Source: Eupeodes corollae (Eukaryota > Arthropoda > Insecta > Diptera > Syrphidae). Taken from it: a stretch of DNA of 64,000 nucleotides. The notes beneath the pieces are model-generated. The model searched no databases. It saw only the letters and a list, made by a program, of their open reading frames with translations, and had not been told where the DNA came from. The stretch spans positions 38,219,136 to 38,283,135 of the forward strand of contig NC_079149.1 of the NCBI RefSeq assembly GCF_945859685.1. The letters run 5' to 3'. The translations under genes were made by a program, and so were the position numbers. Numbering within the stretch: the first letter of the stretch is position 1; the number at the start of each line of letters is the position of its first letter. Shown piece after piece: positions 35,430-44,509 of this stretch.

Positions 35430-37049
35430 AATAGTTATAGTTATAAAAATACATAAATATGTCGATAAAAGTAGGAATGTTATTAAAATTTTGTCAAAAT
35501 GATGCGCTCATGCATAAGATTTGATCTGGTGAAATGGGTTTGCATTAAATACAGTTAAAATTATTTTAAGACTGCAAAATTTTACGTGAAAAATAAGTTT
35601 GGCTTCAAAAATTTAAATGCCATTTATAAATCATAAAACAATTGATTTTTAAGATTTTTTTCGAAAATCGTTAGAGCGTTATTTTATTTATATAAAATTT
35701 GTCTGTTTTGTTCTAAAAATATTTTTGGTATGCAGTTGTTCAGTGATTGTAAATATACGCTCTACATTTGAATTTTGTAAAAAACTGTTAGCCCGTTTTT
35801 AAGATATAGAATTTTCAAAATAGCTTCAATATTGTTTTTAAAAATCTAAACAAACAAAAATTGCACTTTTGAAAATCAAATATTGTTAAGTTAATGTAGG
35901 AGCTCGTTCAAAAAAAAATTGTTGAAATCGGTTCATAAGTTTCTGAGAAAATTAAAAACCAAAATAACGGTTCTATGAGCGGTACCTTTCCGGAGCAATA
36001 CAAAAATATGTTTTTCTTACTAAAAGAAGCGAAGTTAAAAAATAAAATTTTAGGAAAAATTAAAAATAAACTATCGGTTTGTTTTTGAGAAAATTTGAAT
36101 ATTCATTTGTAAATTGTATAGAAGCCACTGTTTGTTTTGATCTTAAGAAAAAAAATGAAAAAAATGCCTAACGCGAATCTGCTCAAAACCTTAACTTTCG
36201 AGTTGGAACTCAATCGACCCAATATTTTAGGCTGTAGGGGCGTGGACAGACAGACAAAACAGACCGGACGTAATCGCGGGACCCACTTTTTTCGACTTTT
36301 CTACCATTATTATATCATGTTTGATTAAAATCTCGAGTTTGAAATTTTGCACGAATGCAAAACTTGCCATATAGTTCCTATATGTCACAAGTAATAAACC
36401 TTAAACAAAGTATTATTAAAAGTTTGTAAAAATTAATTTTTGACTTAAATATCCTTTCAATAATTGATGATATTGACTTCAAACTATTTTTATCTTATAA
36501 AATAAAACGAATTTTAAAAGAAATAGAATTTTTTTAATAATCCAATTGACAGTCCATACAAAATTTTTAAATAATGAATTTCGACTCAAGTATCTCTAGA
36601 ATAAATGAAGATATTGACTTCAACAAATTATGAGGTTACTTTTCTATACAAAATATTGATGATATTTTTTGAGTAAAATCGTATCATTTTTTTTTTTGTA
36701 TTCAAAATTAAAAACTTTCAAAAAACGCTATTAAACTAAAACCGATATTTTATCGAACTGACAAATTTTGTATTACTTAAAAACGAAAAACTGATAAAAA
36801 ATGGTTTTTGAATCAAGTATCTGGATAACAAAGAATAATATTTGTTTTGAACTTACACAAATTATGTTTTTATTAATATTTTTTAAATGTTTTGCCTCTT
36901 TTTTAAGCTACACTTAGGTCTTAAAATCTAATTTTTTGAATGAAAACACATATGAAGTCTTAAAATGTTTTCATCATGTTTTACATATGGATTAGCATCT
37001 TGTCAAAATACCGTTTTTCATCTTTTTAAAAGTACTATACTTAAAATTA
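35430..37049. repeat. AT-rich repeat block (family A-like units and repeat B)
   Basis: 35590-35740 and 36410-36760 repeat segments of 33140-33810. Between them lies repeat B: TTGAAATCGGTTCATAAGTT near 35923, TTTTAGGCTGTAGGGGCGTG near 36224, then CTCGAGTTTGAAATTTTGCA and AAAACTTGCCATATAGTTCC near 36331-36380. The last two phrases recur near 58848-58895. The unremarkable open frame 36137-36328 is part of repeat B. Confidence 0.5.
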
Positions 37050-37108
37050 AAATGGTTGAGAGTGGTAAGTCACTAGGCCCTGGTTCACAACGGACTGTTG
37101 CGCCACCC
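37050..37108 (+). mobile_element. SINE 3' fragment (copy C)
   Basis: AATGGTTGAGAGTGGTAAGT followed by CACTAGGCCCTGGTTCACAA and CGGACTGTTGCGCCACCC (37091-37108) is the 3' end of the SINE in sense orientation. The same sequence begins, inverted, at 48911 and 53701. It is 5'-truncated with no tRNA-like head. The last 17 bases match the 3' end of the RTE-like LINE except at one position. Confidence 0.75.
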
Positions 37109-40100
37109 AATTTAATTTTTAATACTTAAAATTTCTTTATGAAAATCTAGAATTTAATTAATGTACTATTTATTTTTATTATGTAGGTACATCCGAAAAA
37201 TCAGAACGAGTCATATGTCAGAATTAAGAAACAAAATTCTCAAAATTCTAGTAAAAAAGTGAGCCCAAAGTTGAGCTTCCAAATTTAAAAAAAAAATGAA
37301 AAAAATCTAATTAACTGAACCTCCTTATTTCTGATTTTGTAACTCATTCATTTAATTGTTATTCAATATTCCGTTTAAAAAGACAACATATAAATAACAG
37401 TCAACATATTAAAAAAAAATATGTTTCAACTTTTTTCATGCAGTATTTTTAGCTTTTTAAAACAAAAGTATTTTTGTACCTCCCATTGATATTTTAAATA
37501 TTTGGAAAATAGTTTGATTTTGTTTGCAAGAGCTACAATTTTCGGTAAACAAAAGTTTCAAAACGCTTATTTTCAAAAATGGTCTCCACTGGCTTCAGCG
37601 AATCGTAAGTATAGAAGTTTTTGTAGCTACAGATGTAAATTTTTTACAACTCAAACGCATTTAAAACGCTAAAATTTAGATACCGACCAAACTAAATTTT
37701 CGTATTATTTAAGGTTTTGTCCGCTAACTTCAGAACTTAATTTTTTGTTCGAGCAACAAACTTGGAATTTAATAGCTACAATTTCTCAGATTTAATTTTT
37801 TCGATTCCGCCATAAAATGTCCGCCCAAGTAATAGACGTCATTGAAGAAATTGTATTTTCTGTATTTTCACTGATGATTTCTAAGGACTTGTTGTCATAA
37901 CCGTACTATTTTCGTCACTACTCAAATTATTTCATAATTTTCAGAATTTAATATATATTTTAATTGAAATGCACTTTTTTCCGAAAAATGGATAAGCATA
38001 TTTTCTTGAATTGTTGTGGCTTAAAACAATTGTCCTGACTAGCCAATATTATCATTCTTTTTAATCCTGCATTGCGTATGTTTGTATTCTATTGGTATAA
38101 ATATACTCAAATGCTGTTACGAGTATAAGCTATACACATAGTAATAAACCAAACCAACAAAAGTTAAGAGAAACGTGTATGATGCCTGTGGCTTTCAATA
38201 TTTGGTCAAGTCACGAACATACGTCTATAAATTTGTATACCTATATACATTAACCTATGTTGTATAGTATATTGTATTTTGGTTTACAACCATTTCAAAT
38301 CTCTTGACCATTTATATTATTAAGATGAGTTCATTGTCATTTTTGTGGTTTGATATTTGAGAGCATCAGTTTATCCATCATTTTATACAATATACATTCA
38401 TGTATTTCTACTAAATTTTCTCCAAACACGAGTAAAAAGACAAACACAACCACTTAGAGGTCCTGATATCCTATAATAACTATATAAATACGTATCAGGA
38501 TAAGGCACTTCCATGGACGTATTTGTATGTTTATGAGCAAGAAAAATGTTCAAACAGAAAGAAATATTTATTTACTCGTATGTGAGTATTTTGACCACAT
38601 AATAAAAACATAAACTTTATTTACGGACTTAACATTGTCCTTACGTAAAATTGAGATTCACCTGATGTGTTAGTTACTTATTGGCAACACACAATATAAG
38701 CAACTGTAACTGTTTTATTAAATTAATATAAGACCAGACGAACAATCAAAACAAATGTTTTGTAAGAATTTCATGACTCAAAATTGAGCAACCCGGATCA
38801 GCGTTACCAAGTTGTTATTTTTCATAAATTTGCAAATCTGTTGGGCAAAATCTGTAATACTGACTTCTAAAAGATTATAGTGAGCCAACTTTAAAAGATA
38901 GACCTATGCTGTTGCCAACATGTCTTTTAGAAATATTCTAGTGGAACTATTCTGTCACACATTCTTACAGGAAAACTGTAAACGTTTCCTCAGTGGAAGT
39001 TCTCAAAAACTAAACAACAAAATAACATTAGTTTGAAACATTCTTTATTGGTGCTCCGTTTGTATCAGTTGTAGCTTGTTGTGGTATAGTAACACGAAAA
39101 TAATTTCTCAAATCGGACAAGTAGTTCCTGAGATAAGCACGTCCAAACAAACAAACAAACAAGCAAACGAACAAACGTTTCAGCTTATGGATTTCAAAAA
39201 TCTGTTAATATGTTTAAAATCTGCATCATTGGCAACGCTGGCTGGTACCACTCAAAAAGCTACGTAGTTATTATCACACTATGGATGTACATATATATTG
39301 TTTCAAGAGCGAATATAGGGATATAGATCAAATTAAGTGGATTGTATAAGATCCGCCTTCTCATTAATCTTAAGGCCTCATCAAACTCGTTGAAACTCAT
39401 GTCCTTCCCTGGTTCTTCTATGTAGCCCCCATATTAAGCAGAAGCATGCCATGCGGGTAGTTGGCTAACATGTAATTGTGGTTATGACATAGAATGTCTA
39501 GATCACACTCTCCAGTAGGTAGGCGCACTCGGAATGTGGTGGTTCTTAACATATATGTGTTGCGTAGGGTTGTCCTGCCCTGGGTAGCTGTTGCTCTTGC
39601 CAATGTAGGTAGTAACGAAGTTCATAATATAATGTTTGGCCGTGTTGTTTCACACTTGAAATCAACTTAAAGCAGCCTATTTTAACATAGGTACATGTGC
39701 CGTGTGTTGTATAGGGGTGTCTAATTCTATGTGTATTATATACTATACGCCTGTTTAATTAATCCCTTAACAAACAACAACAAAAAAAACCTAATCTCAT
39801 CTGTATAATAGTAAGCACTAGGTGGCGCTGCTGCCGATGGCGATGGTGGTGGCAGTGTTGTGGTTTTTGTTTGGCATTCGCAAAAGCTCACTATATGCAG
39901 GCTTAATTACTCGACAGGGGGTCGTAGCAACTATATTGGCACTCTTGTGGTTGTCCTGTAATTTGGTTTGTTAATATGAGTGAGAATGTTTGTACCTATG
40001 TTAACTGAATTCTCTGGCAATGACAGGCATTCTCAAGGAAGGCATCACATACCAAACGTGCTTCATCTGTGTCCTACCTATGCCTTGCACACTAACGCCA

Positions 40101-41340
40101 TATAGAAACTATTTGTGTACATAAATATAGGACAAATTGGGTTCTCTTTTTTGATCTGCCCTACAACCTACCCTAACGGCTGCCTTACCGTTCTAAGCGA
40201 CAGCGACTAACACTACTAAAACGAAACGGGACGTAACAACATCGCACAAAATTGTGCTTAAGTTCAAAGCGTGAAAGTCGTGTGAGAAAATTGTTATTTT
40301 GCGTGAAAATGATTGCTGCCATTAACAGTGGTTAAATGGCACACATAACACAACACACACACACACGAAAGAGCCATATCGTTATAAAACACAAATTTAG
40401 GGTGGCTTCTATTGGCCATCACCGCTCTTAACATCCACCCGCATCATCCATCAACAACCCCTCTTTGCCGCTATGCAGGAGTTTTAACGTTTCACATACA
40501 CAATCATACTTATACATGGTGCCTGTATATATACGAATATGTATATTTCTACGGGCTTACAAGGAGTAAAATGACATCAAACATACGGTTTGACATTGGA
40601 TTGATTGCAAATACAAACAACAACAAAAAACTCAGAAGAAAAATATTTTATGTGTGCGATGAAAAAAAAAGATTGTTTTTCTTTAAGGGTGGATAATTTT
40701 GAATCAATGCCACTTGCTTAGGGTTCGTCTGTCAATAGATTTATAGTTAGTTCTTTTTTATTTTCTTCTTTTGATAAACAGAAAAATAGGAAAAAATAAA
40801 TCTTGATTTTGAAATAAATAATTGAATTTCTATATTTAGAAAAAAAGGTCGTTTGTTTATTATTTCATATATATTATATGATTTTTGTTTTTAATATTTT
40901 TGTTAGTATAATAATATTTATGTTGTAAAAATAAAAATCAAGACCATATATAAATAGTTTGTGAATTTGTTTTCGAAATTACTCATAAAATAGCTATTAA
41001 TGTTTTTCAAAAAAACAAATTGTAAACACAAAACAGAATTATAATCTTTTAAAAACGAAACTTAATATTTTGTAAGTACATATTTTAAAAATATACCTAC
41101 ATAACAAAGTCAACAATTTTTAGCCTTTGTGAGGTTAACATTGGCTTAAGTTAGAATCCGACCTCAAAATCAATCCATTATATGAAGTTTGTGAGATATA
41201 ACCTTAAATATTTCGAAAATGCTTGACAATCGGCTTTCTAATAACACACATTTTCGGCTATATAAATGCACGCAATAGTTTCTTTTCAGTAAATTTCGTG
41301 ATGATATTCCAAAACTACAGTCCCTTTCTTCAATATTGCA
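37109..41340. other. Mostly unique DNA with simple repeats
   Basis: 37300-39050 and 39300-41340 show no recognised protein. A possible 5'-leader-like segment lies at 40190-40335, ending GCGTGAAAATGATTGCTGCC and a stop eight codons later. It is followed by a CA microsatellite at 40344-40366. A minus-strand frame 39603-39418 of relatively balanced composition (61 codons) is unrecognised. Any one of these could be regulatory or exonic, but the sequence does not decide it. Confidence 0.3.
39060..39180 (-). repeat. Dispersed repeat C with AAAC microsatellite, copy 1
   Basis: AATTTCTCAAATCGGACAAG, then TAGTTCCTGAGATAAGC and AACAAACAAACAAACAAGC form a block whose reverse complement occurs at about 47518-47588 (GTTTGCTTGTTTGTTTGAAC, then CTTATCTCAGGAATTACTGG and TTCGATTTGAAAAATTCTTT). 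It is a short interspersed repeat of unknown class. Confidence 0.6.
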
Positions 41341-41642
41341 TTAAAGAATTCTGAGTTTCTTACTTATTTTTCAAAAAATCCTTATAAATTGTTAGTCTGC
41401 ACCTGCCATACTTAAACCTTGTGCTGAATGAATGCTGAAGCATTTATGCTAAAACTGTTCTTAAAAGATGCAAGAGGGTATAAAAGCAATTTTTGTTTTT
41501 ATTGAGTCTTCATGATATTAAATCCATTTATTGGAATATATTTAAAAAAAAATATTGTTGGAAACGTGTGTTTCCTAGTCCATGCACATATATGTAGGTC
41601 ACTTTGTAGTTCAGATTCATAATCAGCACTTAGAATTAACTC
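41341..41642 (+). repeat. Repeat P, left part (interrupted copy)
   Basis: The landmarks GTCTGCACCTGCCATACTTAA, TGAAGCATTTATGCT and AATCAGCACTTAGAATTAACT match the copy at 53280-53560 (AAGTCTTTACCTGCCGAACA, GGAAGCATTTATCTTTAC, GATCAGCACTATAAATTAAC). The match resumes at 42546 after the intervening TTAA-flanked insertion. No coding capacity was seen. Confidence 0.6.
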
Positions 41643-41646
41643 TTAA

Positions 41647-42545
41647 GGTGCGTGTCCATTTGAGAGCCAAATTTAAGAAGTTTTGCTATTGCGAGCTTTG
41701 TGCCAGAATATTGAGGGTTTTCTTGCTGAGGGTACTCTTATAATCGTGTCCACTTGATAGATTTCTTCTGCAAGCATATTATCAGTTGTCCATGTATTAT
41801 TACAAGAGAAGAGTTGCAGCTGCTCTAATTATCGGCACTGTTCTTAGGAAAGAAAAATGAATACAAAAAAATGTTGGGTCAAACGGTGGGTAACCAATTC
41901 GGTGAGAGCTTAAAATTGAAGATCCTCAACAGTTTCAAAATTGTTGCCGTTTTTCAGTTAGTGTAACTGAATTTTTAATACAAAATATTGGACCCATAAT
42001 TTTTTAAAAAGATATCCAATTAAGGGAAGCCATACTAGTACGCGAGCGTATCCTGGTAACACTTAGATTTTTAGCATCCGGTAAGCTGAATCGCAAATCT
42101 TTTTCGAAAGAAAAACTATTAGTGTATTCCCCTAATTAATAAATCAACTGCACAGATCATACAGTTAGATTTGTGCAGTTGATTTATCCGGCAGCTTTCA
42201 TTAACTTTTTCGGATTCCAGTATGTACAATAGGAAGAAGTGTGAGAGACTTCTGTTTAGCACTTTTCAACAGTTTAAAAGACAAGTTTTTGAAGGTAAAA
42301 ACGAAAGCAAAAAAATGTATTTTCAAATCAAATTTATATGAACAAAAGAAATGCTTTGCCATGTTTACTCTCGACAGCTACTCGCAAAATACGAACTGTG
42401 TTGGTATTTTACGAGCTTATCTCGGATAGTGGTAAGCACATGTGTCTACTTTCGAGTGGCTCTCAAAAAGATCGAATGTCGAGAGTACATAATTGGTTAA
42501 CTCTCCGCGAGCTACTCTCCAGACTATGTCCACTTGCGAGATCGC
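41647..42545. mobile_element. 899-bp TTAA-flanked insertion (piggyBac-like candidate, non-autonomous)
   Basis: TTAA occurs at 41643-41646 and 42546-42549, exactly bracketing a segment that is absent from the related copy at 53280-53700. The ends carry related short motifs (GTGTCCATTTGAGAG near the left, GTCCACTTGCGAG near the right, GTGTCCACTTGATAG near 41743). TTTGAGAGCCA near the left is inverted as TGGCTCTCAAA near 42459. TTAA duplication is the hallmark of piggyBac-type insertion, but the end motifs are not a clean terminal inverted repeat. Open frames 42241-42429 and 42338-42565 are unrecognised, and no transposase is visible. Confidence 0.45.
42139..42187. repeat. Near-perfect 19-bp hairpin with 11-base loop
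   Basis: ATAAATCAACTGCACAGAT (42139-42157) pairs with ATTTGTGCAGTTGATTTAT (42169-42187) with one mismatch, which would be a G-U pair in RNA. The loop is CATACAGTTAG. It lies inside the TTAA-flanked insertion. Confidence 0.8.
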
Positions 42546-42650
42546 TTAATTATTCAAAAACATAAAAGAATTACATTCATGGATTTTCAAAACTTCAGAT
42601 AGACTTAATTGAAGACTTAATAGTCCTCTCGTAACTATTAAATATTTAAG
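42546..42650 (+). repeat. Repeat P, right part
   Basis: TTATTCAAAAACATAAAAGAATT and the following AACTTCAG, TTGAAGACTTAATAGTC and CTCGTAACTATTAAA match 53570-53665 (TTATTCAAAAGCATAAGGGA, GAAGAACTGTAAGTC, CTCATAACTAATTCGAA). This resumes the repeat interrupted at 41643. Confidence 0.55.
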
Positions 42651-42899
42651 TAAGATATTCCAATGTTTTAAACTGTATCCAAATAATAAAGATGTGTTCT
42701 CTGTGAAAATATCATACAATCATTTTTCAAACACTACGACGCTTTGAACTCTGGCATTAAAAGAGCGTATTATGTACAATTTTGTATTTTCACAGAAGCA
42801 TATTCAACAGTCGTGATCTAAAAGAAAAAATATGATATAAGACAACAACTTCCTTCGAAATGTAATAAAAGAAAACCCTAATTTTGTTGGCCCCAGTGT

Positions 42900-43460
42900 A
42901 ATTTTTTTTAATTTAATTAATTATTTAATATATTTTTTTTTAGTTTAAAACAAAATTCTGTATTTTGAAGTCAATATCTTTATTTTTAATTTCTCGAGGC
43001 ATTCGAGTCGAAATTCTTTTTTTAACAAATTGTGTGTAGTATATTTTGGAGTTTCTTATAGTTAAAAAAACTAACTGTTTACTTATTCTAAAAATTGTGC
43101 TATACTTCAAAAACAAAATTTCCCTTAAGATAAATCGAAGATCAATTTTTGCCAACTATCAGTAGTTTATTTAGGATTTAATTTTTTGTAGATTTTTTTT
43201 TTGTAAAAATTTCATCAGTTGTCAAAATACCAATTTAGTATTGAGCACATGTTTAATATAAAATTTAATTGAAGTCGCTACCCTTATTAGTTCCAGAGAG
43301 ATTCGGCTTCAACTAATCTGATTTTTTCAATAAAAACCGATAGATTTTTTATTTTCGCTAAAATGTTTTTAAATGGCTTTTTTCAATACAACAAAAATAT
43401 TTTTTTTTTAAATTGCCGCATAGAACTGTTTTTTCGCTTTTTAGTTTCCTCAACAACTAA
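42900..43460. repeat. AT-rich units of repeat family A type
   Basis: Shared phrases are AACAAAATTCTGTATTTTGA, then GAAGTCAATATCTTTATTT, ATTCGAGTCGAAATTC, and AAAATTTAATTGAAGTCGC near 43259, the last also at 18853 and 57882. The copy is too diverged for exact limits. Confidence 0.45.
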
Positions 43461-43544
43461 TTAACCGATAGTAGATATACATTCATATAATATATTACAT
43501 AATATGTAAAATATATTTGTTCTTAGTTTTGACTTTTAAATCCA

Positions 43545-44060
43545 TACTTAATATTATAAATGCGAAAGTAACACTGTCTGTTACTCAATCATGCCTAAAC
43601 TATTGAACCAATTTGCATGAAATTTGGAATGGAGGTATTTTGATACACGAGAAGGACATAGGCATATTATCTCGGAAAAACAACGAATTTTAATGGGGAA
43701 AATTTCATTCCAGGGAAACTGATCGCTTTCACTCTTAAATTACCAAAGAATTGAATACAATTTGGATGTAATTGGTATTGCAAGAAAACAACGCATTTCC
43801 AACCCTTACGAAATAAGTTGTCGAACATGTTAAACTTAGCATGTACGTATGTACATTAATGCGGGCTTCGCTTGCCTCAAGCCCTCAACGTCACAATAAT
43901 AATTTTAAACCTAAACCTTGATATTCTAAACCTTTAATCTCCAAACACGAGCTATGTAGGTACAAAAAAAAAATCACTGGGTCTGTCTTCTAAAAATTCT
44001 AATTCGGTTGTGGCGCGGGGCGAGTGCGCGGGCCGGGGTCACACGCGTGAGAATACCCCA
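43545..44060 (+). repeat. Interspersed repeat linked to a Helitron
   Basis: The block starting TTATAAATGCGAAAGTAACA, with CTGTCTGTTACTCAATCATG and CCAATTTGCATGAAATTTGG, belongs to a repeat type often seen in insect Helitron or LINE ends. That is a recollection, not a search result. It includes GCGGGCTTCGCTTGCCTCAA at 43862 and a GC-rich island at 44006-44048. It directly precedes the helicase fragment in the same orientation. Confidence 0.5.
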
Positions 44061-44087
44061 TAGATTTTCTTAATTCTTTGCAATTTT

Positions 44088-44460
44088 CAGAGGTGCCCAC
44101 TCATAAGTGGAGATTGAAGGTTGGTGTTCCAGTCCTAATAATGAGAAATCTTGAGGTACCAATATTATGTAATAGTACACGGCTACAGATTTATCACCCA
44201 GGACGAAATATTATAAAAGCTATAATCATGACTGAAATAGCCAAAGGAAATAATGTTTTAATTTCCCGCATTCCAATAATTCCAACTGATTTGCCGTTTT
44301 AGTTAAAAGAGTGGAGTTTTCTCTGAAAGCAGGAATATTATAGCAATAACAATAAATAAAGCTCAGGGGCAAACGCTGAAAGTTACAGGTGTTAATTTGG
44401 GAAAAAATGTTTTTCCCATGGACCATTATATGTAACGTGCTCACTAGTCTCAAAACCATC
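44088..44460 (+). mobile_element. Helitron helicase C-terminal fragment
   Basis: The frame 44078-44302 reads KWRLKVGVPVLIMRNLEVPI, LCNSTRLQIYHPGRNIIKAI and NNVLISRIPIIPTDLPF, then a stop. Continuing past it gives FKRVEFSLKAG, MTINKAQGQTL-like residues (AITINKAQGQTLKVTGVNLG near 44345-44400) and YVTCSLVS near 44430. These are the last conserved motifs of the Pif1-type helicase of Helitron rolling-circle transposons: KVGVP, LCNGTRL, RIPLIPSDLPF, TINKSQGQ and YVACSRV. The arginine of the final motif is Leu here. The Rep/HUH nuclease and the helicase N terminus are absent. The one-codon stop and the mutated motif make it non-functional. Confidence 0.85.
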
Positions 44461-44509
44461 TTTGAGTACCGACTTACTAACGTCGGTACTATCGTTACAA
44501 AATTTTTCA

